From assembly GCA_036821485.1 (NCBI GenBank), contig DAISJM010000015.1:4348-68347 (forward strand): a DNA stretch of 64,000 nt, written 5' to 3'. The notes under the pieces were generated by a model, which was not told where the DNA came from, made no database searches, and saw only the letters and a program-made list of their open reading frames with translations. Both the position numbers and the translations under genes were made by a program. Shown here piece by piece: positions 9,410 through 17,171 of the stretch (positions are counted from its first letter, which is position 1; each line of letters opens with the position of its first letter). This stretch comes from DAISJM01 sp036821485 (GTDB taxonomy: Bacteria > Verrucomicrobiota > Kiritimatiellia > CAIQIC01 > JAGNIJ01).

Positions 9410-10405
9410 ATGGAATGTGCGATCATCACGACGTATCGGTGCAACGCGAAGTGTCACATGTGTTACACATGGAAGCACCCCAGCGCGTCCAAGGAAGAGT
9501 TCTCACCGAAGATTCTCGAGTCGCTTCCCTCCGGTCAGACGAAGATCAATATTACCGGTGGCGAGCCGACCTTGCGCGCCGACCTGCTGGACATCGTGAA
9601 GATTCTCAAGCCCAAGACATCGCGTCTCGAAATCATCAGCAACGGGTCGATGCCGGAGCGGCTGCTCGAGGTGGCGCGTCTGTACCCCGACATGACTTTT
9701 CGCATCAGCCTCGAAGGTTTGCCGGCGGTCAGCGACGACATCCGCGGGTTGAAAAATGGGTTCGACAAGGGGCTGCGCGCCCTGCTTGGGCTGATTGATC
9801 TTGGCGTGAAGGACGCGGGCATTTCCATGACCATCTCCGATGAGAATGTCGCGGACCTGCTTCCCTTCTACCAGTTTGCGGTGAGGATGGGGTTGGAGTT
9901 CACGCAGTGCGTGCCGCACAACTCGCACTACTTTCACAAGCTCGACAACCAGATCGTGGACAAGGAGCGGTGGGGCAAGGAGATTCGGAACCTGATGCGT
10001 GCCCTGCTGACATCAAAGCGAACCAACCTGCGGCTGAAGGTCAAGGACTGGTTCCGCGCCTATTTGAATCTGGGATTGTATCTCCACGTGATTGAGGGCA
10101 AGCGGCCGCTTGCCTGCGGGGCAGGGACGGATTTCTTCTTTGTGGATCCATACGGTGACGTGCTCCCGTGCAACGGCATGGAGGCCAAGGACGCAATGGG
10201 CAACCTCAACCAACAGACGTTCGACGAAGTCTGGAACTCGGAACGGGCGAAAGCGGTACGCAGCCGCGTCGCCTGTTGTCAGCGTGGGTGCTGGATGGTC
10301 GGCAGCGCCGTGCCTGCGATGCGAAAGCACATTGTCCGCGCGGCAACGTGGGTGTTGAAGAATAAGATCAATGCCACCTTGGGTCGCGAATTGGATCTCG
10401 CATAA
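9410..10405 (+). CDS. Radical SAM protein with a SPASM-like C-terminus
   Basis: 331 residues. The start at 9410 is preceded by AGGA at 9397-9400; the frame is open further upstream but the family homology begins here. 'TTYRCNAKCHMCYTW' holds the C-x3-C-x2-C motif that binds the SAM-cleaving 4Fe-4S cluster, followed by 'NITGGEPTLRADLL'. The C-terminal quarter has spaced cysteines ('LACGAGTDFFFVDPYG', 'LPCNGME', 'CCQRGCWM') typical of SPASM/twitch domains that bind auxiliary clusters. Such enzymes modify peptides or sugars. Within a glycan/exosortase locus either is possible and the substrate is unknown. It runs convergent with the next gene, 6 bp apart. Confidence 0.85.
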   Translation: MECAIITTYRCNAKCHMCYTWKHPSASKEEFSPKILESLPSGQTKINITGGEPTLRADLLDIVKILKPKTSRLEIISNGSMPERLLEVARLYPDMTFRISLEGLPAVSDDIRGLKNGFDKGLRALLGLIDLGVKDAGISMTISDENVADLLPFYQFAVRMGLEFTQCVPHNSHYFHKLDNQIVDKERWGKEIRNLMRALLTSKRTNLRLKVKDWFRAYLNLGLYLHVIEGKRPLACGAGTDFFFVDPYGDVLPCNGMEAKDAMGNLNQQTFDEVWNSERAKAVRSRVACCQRGCWMVGSAVPAMRKHIVRAATWVLKNKINATLGRELDLA

Positions 10406-10411
10406 GACCAA

Positions 10412-11596
10412 TCAGCGTTCGGCTACGGACTGATAGACTTCCTCGGTCTGCATGGTGATTTGATCCCACGAGAATGTTTCTTCCACATAGGCCTTTCCCG
10501 CGAGGCCCTTTTTCCGCCCTTCGTTGTTAGCCAGCAGATCAGCCAGGCGCAGGCGCAAATCCTCGACGGATGCTGATTTGAAGAGGAATCCGTAGGGTGA
10601 TGAGCCGTCGGCGCTTGCGCGCAGAACTTCGGCGTTTTCTGGAATGTTGCTGCACAGCACGGGGCATGCATGGCTCAAAGCTTCGAGCAGAACGATGGGC
10701 ATGCCTTCCAGTGTGGAGGGTTGCGCAACGCAGCGGGCGTTGCTGAAGGCTTCGTCCTTCTCCGCTCCATACAGCGGGCCGGTGAATACGACGCGGGGAT
10801 CGCCTGCTGCGGCAGCCTGCAGCTTGGCGTAGTATTCGTCGGTATACGAACTTGAGCCTGCGATCAGCAATTTGGTGTCCGTATCGAGGCCGCGAAAGGC
10901 TTCGATCAGAAAGTGGCATCCCTTCTCCGGAACGATGCGGCCGAGAAATAGCACGTAGTCATTTCCCTTTACGCCGAAGCGACGGATGCGATCGGGAGGT
11001 CGCGGTATGGCAGGGGCTACGCCGTTGGGAATGTACACGGTGGGTCGGTGGTATTCCTCGGCGTAGCGTCGCTGCAGGGATTGAGAGACCACGATGGTGC
11101 GATGGGGGAAATGAACGGCGGTCCACGCGCCCGCGCGGAGCATGAGCTTGGCTGCTCCGCGCCACTTCTCGCGTTGCCAATCAAGGCCATGCACGGTGGC
11201 GACAACGCCGCGTCCTGCGAGCCGGGGAAGAAATGAGACCAGCGACGGCCCCGTGGCGTGGTAGTGTACAATGTCGTAGCCGCGCAGCACGCGGAAGCTG
11301 GCGAGCAGGGTATGAGAAATGGCTTCGAAATGTTTCGTGTAAAGCGCAGGCAGGTCGACGAGTTTGACGCCTTGGAAGGATTCAAGCCTGCGCTGGTTGT
11401 AGCGACGGCGGCAGAAGACGGTGATATCGTGGCCTCGCGCGGCCAGACGCGTGGCAATTTCCTCCACCGCTCGCTCGACACCGGAAACGTTGAGCGACGC
11501 CGGGTCGGCGGTCGGCTGCGACGAGGACTCATCCGCCCCTGGAATCTGGCCGATGGCTCGCAGGCCGAGGAACGCTATCTTGAGGGGTTTTGTCAC
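10412..11596 (-). CDS. GT4 family glycosyltransferase
   Basis: About 394 residues. The chosen start is GTG 11596, giving 'MTKPLKIAFLGLRAIGQIPG'; no ATG lies near the homologous N-terminus and no clear ribosome binding site is visible. 'VSGVERAVEEIATRLAARGH' is the acceptor-side helix, 'FLGRIVPEKGCHFLIEAF' opens the donor half and 'STLEGMPIVLLEALSHACP' carries the E-x7-E motif. It resembles capsule and exopolysaccharide glycosyltransferases that use UDP- or GDP-sugars. It is divergent from the sugar-phosphate transferase gene at 11759. Confidence 0.83.
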   Translation of the reverse strand: MTKPLKIAFLGLRAIGQIPGADESSSQPTADPASLNVSGVERAVEEIATRLAARGHDITVFCRRRYNQRRLESFQGVKLVDLPALYTKHFEAISHTLLASFRVLRGYDIVHYHATGPSLVSFLPRLAGRGVVATVHGLDWQREKWRGAAKLMLRAGAWTAVHFPHRTIVVSQSLQRRYAEEYHRPTVYIPNGVAPAIPRPPDRIRRFGVKGNDYVLFLGRIVPEKGCHFLIEAFRGLDTDTKLLIAGSSSYTDEYYAKLQAAAAGDPRVVFTGPLYGAEKDEAFSNARCVAQPSTLEGMPIVLLEALSHACPVLCSNIPENAEVLRASADGSSPYGFLFKSASVEDLRLRLADLLANNEGRKKGLAGKAYVEETFSWDQITMQTEEVYQSVAER

Positions 11597-11758
11597 GCTG
11601 GAGTGGCGGAACCGTAGAAGGCCGCCTGTTGTTGAAACTGGTCTTTTGGACGCATTTCTCCTATAGTGTTGGGTCTGCCGTAAGGGATCAAGCAGAAGTG
11701 TCTCCGATGTGTTGATCCGCACGGGCGATTTGTGCGGGCCGAGAGGTATGTTGCGGAT

Positions 11759-13240
11759 ATGGCTTCCTACGCGATGGCGAGAAAAGTGCTGAACCGGGGC
11801 GGACTCGTCGTGATCGACGCCTTCCTGGTGGCCGTTGGCTTTATCCTCGCCTATTGGTTTAGATGGTTTCTTGATCTCCCCGACGGCGTGCGACGACTTG
11901 TGGACGTCATGCCAGGTGGCGAGGTCCCGCAACTTGTTGCTCCGCTCCGTGCCTACTGGTGGATTATTCTCGACAGCGCGTTGTTCTGGCCGCTGATTTT
12001 GGACTTCCGCCGTTTCTACGATCATCCGGCGAGCGTGTCGTGGAAGAGGGCGGCCTGGATTTCCTTCCAAGCCGCAGCCATCATGCTGGCGGGTATTCTC
12101 GCGACGCTGTTTCTCTTCCGGGTTCCCTGGGTGAACCGGACGTATATCCTGATTGCCGTAGTGTCCGTGAGCGGCCTCATTTTCCTGCGGCATTTGCTGT
12201 CGTTAACGGTTTCGCGCGCGGTGGTGAAAGTTGGTGGCGCGGCGGGCTATCCTGTGCTGATTGTTACCACACGCGCCGCCGCCGCAGACCTTGTGCAGTG
12301 GTTGCATGCCCATCCCGAGGAGTACTCCATTCCAGTCGGGTTGGTGTTGTTGGACGATGTAGCCGGAGCCACTCCGCAGAGCGTGGGTGGTATTCCGGTC
12401 TGCGGGCAGGTCAGTGACTTGGCGCGGGTCATGCATGACCTGTCGGTGTCCGCCGTCATCATCGGATCAGCCGGGATCACATTCGATGCGGTGCGCCAGA
12501 TCGTCATGGTTTGTGAGACGGAAGGCGTAGATGCATGGCTGCTGGCTGATTTTGTCCAGACGAAGACGGCGAAGGCGGTGACGGGTCTGTTTGCGGGGCG
12601 GGAGGCGCTGCTGTTTACGACATCGCCCGGGGCTGCTTGGCAGCGGGCAGCGAAGCGCATCATGGATGTCATCATTTCCTTTGTGGCCATCGTTCTGTTC
12701 TTGCCCGTGATGCTGGTGATCGCGGTCCTGATTCGCCTGACGTCGCCGGGGGCGGTGTTGTTCCGGCAGAAACGATCGGGCCTGCACGGCAAGCCGTTCA
12801 CCATGCTCAAGTTTCGCTCGATGGAAACGGATGCCGAAATGCGTAAGGCGGAGCTCGATGCCTTCAACGAGATGGAAGGCCCGGTGTTCAAGATCACCAA
12901 CGATCCGCGCATCACGACCATCGGTCGCGTGCTGCGGCGGTGGAGTTTGGATGAGTTGCCGCAGCTCTTCAATGTGTTGGCGGGCCACATGAGCTTGGTG
13001 GGGCCGCGGCCGCTACCCGTCTACGAAGTGGAGAAGATGAATGACCTGTCGCACAGGCGGCGCCTCAGCATGAAGCCGGGGTTGACCTGTCTCTGGCAGG
13101 TGCGGGGGCGGAATAAGGTCCGGGATTTCAAGGAGTGGGTCCGACTTGATCTGGAGTATATCGACAACTGGTCGTTGGGTCTCGATCTCAGAATCCTGAT
13201 AGAGACGCCGGTGGCGGTGCTGAAAGGAACGGGCTGCTAA
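11759..13240 (+). CDS. Polyprenyl glycosylphosphotransferase (initiating sugar transferase)
   Basis: About 493 residues; an in-frame GTG at 11732 would add nine. The N-terminal half has four to five membrane spans and a CoA-binding-like Rossmann region. The C-terminal third is a clear bacterial sugar transferase domain: 'LFRQKRSGLHGKPFTMLKFR', 'DELPQLFNVLAGHMSLVGPR' and 'KPGLTCLWQVRGRN'. The family moves hexose-1-phosphate from a UDP-sugar to undecaprenyl phosphate and so starts repeat-unit assembly. The following HAD, exosortase, EpsI and epimerase genes run on the same strand with short gaps, so they are probably co-transcribed. A TATAGT at 11662-11667 is a possible -10 without a good -35. 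Confidence 0.92.
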   Translation: MASYAMARKVLNRGGLVVIDAFLVAVGFILAYWFRWFLDLPDGVRRLVDVMPGGEVPQLVAPLRAYWWIILDSALFWPLILDFRRFYDHPASVSWKRAAWISFQAAAIMLAGILATLFLFRVPWVNRTYILIAVVSVSGLIFLRHLLSLTVSRAVVKVGGAAGYPVLIVTTRAAAADLVQWLHAHPEEYSIPVGLVLLDDVAGATPQSVGGIPVCGQVSDLARVMHDLSVSAVIIGSAGITFDAVRQIVMVCETEGVDAWLLADFVQTKTAKAVTGLFAGREALLFTTSPGAAWQRAAKRIMDVIISFVAIVLFLPVMLVIAVLIRLTSPGAVLFRQKRSGLHGKPFTMLKFRSMETDAEMRKAELDAFNEMEGPVFKITNDPRITTIGRVLRRWSLDELPQLFNVLAGHMSLVGPRPLPVYEVEKMNDLSHRRRLSMKPGLTCLWQVRGRNKVRDFKEWVRLDLEYIDNWSLGLDLRILIETPVAVLKGTGC

Positions 13241-13255
13241 GCCCGGCATGCCGGA

Positions 13256-13807
13256 ATGAAATCCACGTCCAAGCCCTGTGTTTTCTTCGACCGTGACGGG
13301 ATAGTGAATCACCCGCCCACGAAGGCGCGCTACGTGCGCCATTGGGGGGAGTTTGAGCTGATACCCGAGTTCATCGATGCGCTCAAGGTGGTTTCGAGAG
13401 CTGGCTATGAGGCCGTCGTGGTGACCAATCAGAAAGGCATCTCCACGGGGCAGATGACGGCAGAGAACGTTCAACAGATTCATGACAATCTTGTCGAACT
13501 GTTGAAGAAGCATGACATTGGCCTCAGGGATATCCTGATCTGTTCAGCGGGCGATGACCGGCATCCTCATCGGAAGCCGAACCCGGGCATGTTGATCGAG
13601 GCAGCGCGCAGGCACGATCTTGATCTTGCCCGCTCCTGGATGATCGGTGATCAGGAGAAGGATGTGGAAGCCGGGCGACGTGCAGGCTGCAAGACCGTGC
13701 TGGTTAAGGCGGGAGAGCACGCGACTGCCGCGGACCACAGACTTCAAAGCATGGGTGAGTTGGCGGACTTTCTGGAGCGACACTTGGCAGGCCATCTGAA
13801 TTCCTGA
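13256..13807 (+). CDS. HAD-IIIA phosphatase, GmhB-like
   Basis: 183 residues. 'CVFFDRDGIVN' is HAD motif I (nucleophile and acid/base Asp pair), 'VVVTNQKGIS' is motif II, 'RKPNPGML' carries the motif III Lys and 'MIGDQEKDVEAGRRAG' is motif IV. The size and the 'NPGM' signature match D-glycero-D-manno-heptose 1,7-bisphosphate 7-phosphatase. However, the zinc loop that in GmhB has several Cys is here 'CSAGDDRHPHRKP', with only one Cys. It may dephosphorylate a sugar phosphate for the neighbouring glycan pathway, so a heptose substrate is uncertain. The gap after the upstream gene is 15 bp. Confidence 0.8.
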   Translation: MKSTSKPCVFFDRDGIVNHPPTKARYVRHWGEFELIPEFIDALKVVSRAGYEAVVVTNQKGISTGQMTAENVQQIHDNLVELLKKHDIGLRDILICSAGDDRHPHRKPNPGMLIEAARRHDLDLARSWMIGDQEKDVEAGRRAGCKTVLVKAGEHATAADHRLQSMGELADFLERHLAGHLNS

Positions 13808-13824
13808 AGGCCTTGAGGACAAAC

Positions 13825-14799
13825 GTGGAAGCAGCAACGGGCATGGGCATATGGAGTGAACGCTGGCGTCTCGCGGCACTGTCGCGTGACGAGCTGGTGC
13901 GTCTTGCCCTGACGGCAGCCATGGTGGGCGTGGCATTTATCCTATTCCACCTGCAGGGAAATACCACCGACGTGCGTGCCTACGGTCAATCAGCCCTGCT
14001 CTGGATGGTCCATCGATGGAACGAGTCGGGTGGAGACCTTTCGCACGGATGGCTTATCCCCTTTGTGAGTGCGGGCATTCTCTGGTTCAAGCGGCGGGAG
14101 TTGATGAGCCTGCCCAAGAACTCGAGTCGCATTGGCCTTGCGGTGGTTGTGCTGGCCCTGCTGTTGCATTGGATTGGCGCAAAGTCCCAACAGACCCGCC
14201 TCTCCCTCGCGGGATTGGTTCTGTTGATGTGGGGTGTTCCATTCTACTTCTACGGATGGCAGGTCGCGCGGTTGCTGCTTTTCCCCTGCGCCTATCTGAT
14301 CTTTTGCATACCGCTGAACTTCCTGGATAGTCTCACCTTTCCGCTGCGCATCATGGTGACGATAGCTGCGACGGGACTTCTCAACGGGCTGGGCATTGAG
14401 GCGCAACGCAGCGGTTCGGCGATTTATTCTACGGCGGCGGGAGGGTTCAATTTCGATGTGGCCGATCCCTGTAGCGGTCTTCGTTCACTGCTTGCGATGA
14501 CCGCCTTGACGGCGGTCTATGCCTATCTCACTCAGAAGACGCTGGTGAAACAGTGGCTGCTATTCTTTGCCTCTATTCCTCTCGCCATCATAGGGAATAT
14601 CGCGCGCATCACGACCGTGGCGTTGGTGGCCGAGGCCTTCGGGCAAAAACTCGCCTCGGGCCTTTATCATGATTACTCGGGATACGTGGTGTTCTCTGTG
14701 GCGATCGGCCTCATGGTGGGCGTAGGCTCGTTACTCAATCTGGACTATCGCGGAGCATGGGAACGATGGAAACAAAGACTCTTAAGCCCTACTTCGTAG
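13825..14799 (+). CDS. Exosortase (transmembrane transpeptidase-like)
   Basis: About 324 residues with eight or so membrane spans. GTG 13825 was chosen because GAGGA at 13815-13819 sits 5 nt upstream; TTG 13813 and ATG 13843 are alternatives. The catalytic triad of the exosortase/archaeosortase family is intact: Cys216 in 'VADPCSGLRSLLAM', Arg261 in 'GNIARITTVAL' and His282 in 'LYHDYSGYVVF'. The family cleaves a C-terminal sorting signal (PEP-CTERM in bacteria) and is thought to link the protein to a surface glycan or lipid. EpsI follows, overlapping by 43 bp, the standard partner arrangement. Confidence 0.93.
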   Translation: MEAATGMGIWSERWRLAALSRDELVRLALTAAMVGVAFILFHLQGNTTDVRAYGQSALLWMVHRWNESGGDLSHGWLIPFVSAGILWFKRRELMSLPKNSSRIGLAVVVLALLLHWIGAKSQQTRLSLAGLVLLMWGVPFYFYGWQVARLLLFPCAYLIFCIPLNFLDSLTFPLRIMVTIAATGLLNGLGIEAQRSGSAIYSTAAGGFNFDVADPCSGLRSLLAMTALTAVYAYLTQKTLVKQWLLFFASIPLAIIGNIARITTVALVAEAFGQKLASGLYHDYSGYVVFSVAIGLMVGVGSLLNLDYRGAWERWKQRLLSPTS

Positions 14800-15524
14800 T
14801 ACTGGGCCTCATGATACTGACGTCGCTGGCGCTCGCGTTCACCGTGGATGTGAACGTTACAGATCAGGCCGGCATACGCATGTTCCTGCCCGACCACGTG
14901 GGCACTTGGTCTGGTCGCGAGATGCGCTTTTGTCAGAATGAGCTCTGCCAGCGGGAATACCATGTGGATGAACTGAAGGATGTCAACGTGTGCCCCGCTT
15001 GCGGTGGGCCTTTGGGGTCCATGAGCTTCGGCGAGAAATTGATTCTTCCTGCCGACACACAGATTCTGAAGAAGCACTACAGCAATCCCAATGGGCGCAC
15101 CATTTTTGTGTCGATTGTGCTTAGCGGAAAAGAGCGTGCCAGCATCCATCGCCCGCAGATATGTCTGGTTGGTCAAGGCAACGAGATTATCCACAGCGCG
15201 GTTCTTGACGTGCCGATGAACAATCGAAAGACGCTGGGCGTTATGCTGCTTGATATGCTGCGCCGAGGGAAGACGGCAGAGGGCAAGGCCTACGAAGCGC
15301 CGACGTATTACGCCTACTGGTTTGTCGGCAAGGGCCGGGAAACACCGTATCACGTGCAACGCATGATTTGGATGGGTACAGACAGAGTCTTTCATAACGT
15401 GTCTCACCGATGGGCGTACATTGCGGTTGCGGGCATGAGAGACCCAGAAGGGACGGCCTATCAGGATGAAATACGTGGTTTCTTGAAGGATCTCTATCCC
15501 GAGATATTGATCAACAAGGGATAG
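14757..15524 (+). CDS. Exosortase-associated EpsI-type protein (DUF3485) with zinc-ribbon-like insert
   Basis: 255 residues with one N-terminal membrane anchor ('YFVVLGLMILTSLALAF') and an extracytoplasmic domain. The DUF3485 hallmark, a His followed by Cys and 'GQG', is seen in 'SIHRPQICLVGQG'. Near residues 55-85 there is an extra four-Cys segment, 'FCQNELCQ' then 'CPACGG', spaced like a zinc ribbon and not a standard part of EpsI. EpsI-type proteins are encoded beside or fused to exosortases and are needed for polysaccharide or sorting functions in the systems studied. ATG 14766 is an alternative start. Confidence 0.87.
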   Translation: MGTMETKTLKPYFVVLGLMILTSLALAFTVDVNVTDQAGIRMFLPDHVGTWSGREMRFCQNELCQREYHVDELKDVNVCPACGGPLGSMSFGEKLILPADTQILKKHYSNPNGRTIFVSIVLSGKERASIHRPQICLVGQGNEIIHSAVLDVPMNNRKTLGVMLLDMLRRGKTAEGKAYEAPTYYAYWFVGKGRETPYHVQRMIWMGTDRVFHNVSHRWAYIAVAGMRDPEGTAYQDEIRGFLKDLYPEILINKG

Positions 15525-15600
15525 TCGCTAACCGCTTTTGCGTTGTACTCCAGCCCCCGCCTGTGTAATGGTAAGGCTCCGTCTTCACGGAGGAAACGTC

Positions 15601-16566
15601 GTGTCTTCAAGCTCATCAAAAGTCGTGTCCGTCGTCACCGGCGGCGCAGGATTCCTGGGTTCCCATCTCTGCGATTACCTTCTGGCCAAAGGCCATCGGG
15701 TCATCTGCCTGGATAACCTGATCACCGGCAACGTGGCCAACATCGAACACCTGTCGGGCAATGCGGATTTTCGCTTCATCAAACATGATGTGACCGAATA
15801 CCTGTACCTGCCTGATGCGGTGAATTACATCTTTCACTTCGCCTCGCCCGCGAGCCCGATCGATTATCTCGAACTGCCGATTCAGACGCTGAAGGTAGGC
15901 GCGCTGGGAACACACAAGGCGCTCGGGCTCGCCCGGGCCAAGAAGGCGCGGCTGCTGCTGGCCTCCACGTCCGAGGTCTATGGCGACCCGCTCGTGCACC
16001 CGCAGCCTGAAACGTACTGGGGCAACGTCAACCCCATTGGCCCCCGCGGCGTGTACGACGAGGCCAAGCGATTTGCCGAGGCGATGGTGATGGCCTATCA
16101 CCGCTTCCACGGCGTCGAAACGCGCATCGTCCGAATTTTCAACACCTATGGCCCACGCATGAGACCGAAAGATGGCCGCGTGGTTCCGGCGTTTATTGTT
16201 CAGGCGTTGAAGGGCGAACCCATGACCGTGTTCGGCGACGGCCATCAGACCCGCAGCTTCTGCTATGTCTCCGACCTGATCGAGGGCATCTATCGCCTGC
16301 AGATGAGCGACCATTCCGAGCCGGTGAATATTGGGAACCCGCGCGAGATGAACGTTCTGCAGTTCGCCGAAAAGATACGCGACCTGTGCAAGAGTTCGTC
16401 CAAGATCGAGCATAAGGCGCTTCCGGTCGATGATCCCAAGGTGCGCCAGCCCAATATCAGCAAGGCGAAGAAGCTCCTCGGCTGGGAGCCCAAGATGGAC
16501 CTTGAAACAGGATTGCAGCTGACGATTGACTACTTCCGGGCGCTGATCACGAGGGGACAGATATAA
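15601..16566 (+). CDS. UDP-glucuronate decarboxylase (UDP-xylose synthase), SDR family
   Basis: 321 residues. GTG 15601 is preferred because GGAGGAA at 15589-15595 lies 5 nt upstream; upstream TTG and ATG codons lack this. The extended SDR fold shows 'VTGGAGFLGSHLCDYL' (NAD-binding Rossmann glycines), 'LLLASTSEVYGDP' and the catalytic Tyr-x3-Lys in 'GVYDEAKRFAE', with 'RMRPKDGRVVP' and 'FGDGHQTRSF' typical of UXS. The enzyme oxidises and decarboxylates UDP-glucuronate to UDP-xylose, a likely donor for the local glycosyltransferases. It closes the exosortase operon. Confidence 0.9.
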   Translation: MSSSSSKVVSVVTGGAGFLGSHLCDYLLAKGHRVICLDNLITGNVANIEHLSGNADFRFIKHDVTEYLYLPDAVNYIFHFASPASPIDYLELPIQTLKVGALGTHKALGLARAKKARLLLASTSEVYGDPLVHPQPETYWGNVNPIGPRGVYDEAKRFAEAMVMAYHRFHGVETRIVRIFNTYGPRMRPKDGRVVPAFIVQALKGEPMTVFGDGHQTRSFCYVSDLIEGIYRLQMSDHSEPVNIGNPREMNVLQFAEKIRDLCKSSSKIEHKALPVDDPKVRQPNISKAKKLLGWEPKMDLETGLQLTIDYFRALITRGQI

Positions 16567-16627
16567 GGCTATTGCCAGCCGGATAGCGCTGTCCTAGAAT
16601 TGCAGCAGATTCAGGGGGCCACACATC

Positions 16628-17113
16628 ATGCGGTTGCGCTACACGAAAAAAGACGGGACCCAGATGGAGTTTGAGCTGGGGGAGAAGCCGATCACCATCG
16701 GCCGCAGTCCGGAAGCCGACGTGGTGGTGCTGGACGAGAAGGCCTCGCGTATTCATTGCGGTGTCCGCCTCTGGGATGGTGAGTTCTACATCAAGGATCT
16801 GAAATCCCGCAACGGCACGTTTGTGAATGATCAGCGGATCGAAGTGGCGAAACTGAAGCCCAGTGACCGAATCCGTATTGGCTCGATCAGCTTCCTCTTT
16901 GAGCAGGATCCCACGAAGTCGACGGGCGTTGCCCTTCAGGAGATGGAGCAGGAAATGGCTCAGGGCAAAGGCTATAGCACGATTCTGCAGGAGATCGTGG
17001 GCAAGATGGATGATCAGCCGCCCCAGGAGGCGGGGGCTTCTGCCGCGCCGCAGGGCGCGGCTGAAGAGGGCGAGCCGATCCGCATCAAGGCCCGCAAGAA
17101 GCCCAAGACCTGA
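16628..17113 (+). CDS. FHA-domain protein
   Basis: 161 residues. Residues about 15-90 form a forkhead-associated domain: 'ITIGRSPEADVVV' (phosphothreonine-binding Arg), 'KASRIHCGVRLWDG' and 'DLKSRNGTFVNDQRI' (SRNGT loop). The rest is a low-complexity tail ending in a basic cluster. FHA domains bind phosphothreonine, so it may read out Ser/Thr kinase activity; a kinase is encoded at 39918 but not adjacent. A strong terminator follows, so it is monocistronic or the end of the upstream run. Confidence 0.88.
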   Translation: MRLRYTKKDGTQMEFELGEKPITIGRSPEADVVVLDEKASRIHCGVRLWDGEFYIKDLKSRNGTFVNDQRIEVAKLKPSDRIRIGSISFLFEQDPTKSTGVALQEMEQEMAQGKGYSTILQEIVGKMDDQPPQEAGASAAPQGAAEEGEPIRIKARKKPKT

Positions 17114-17128
17114 GACAGACTTTGAAGC

Positions 17129-17160
17129 AAAAAGCCCCGCCGGAAGGCGGGGCTTTTTTT
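17129..17160. terminator. Intrinsic terminator between the FHA gene and gyrA
   Basis: A perfect 13-bp stem (17129-17141 with 17146-17158), GGAA loop, GC-rich core and a T run on the plus strand. The A run on the other arm makes it usable for gyrA on the minus strand as well, whose stop is at 17172. Confidence 0.9.
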
Positions 17161-17171
17161 GTCGGTGTTTG

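Noticed and set aside
11597..12193. The 199-codon upstream extension of the GT4 frame on the minus strand.
   Set aside because: It lies antisense to the sugar transferase gene and has no GT4 homology.
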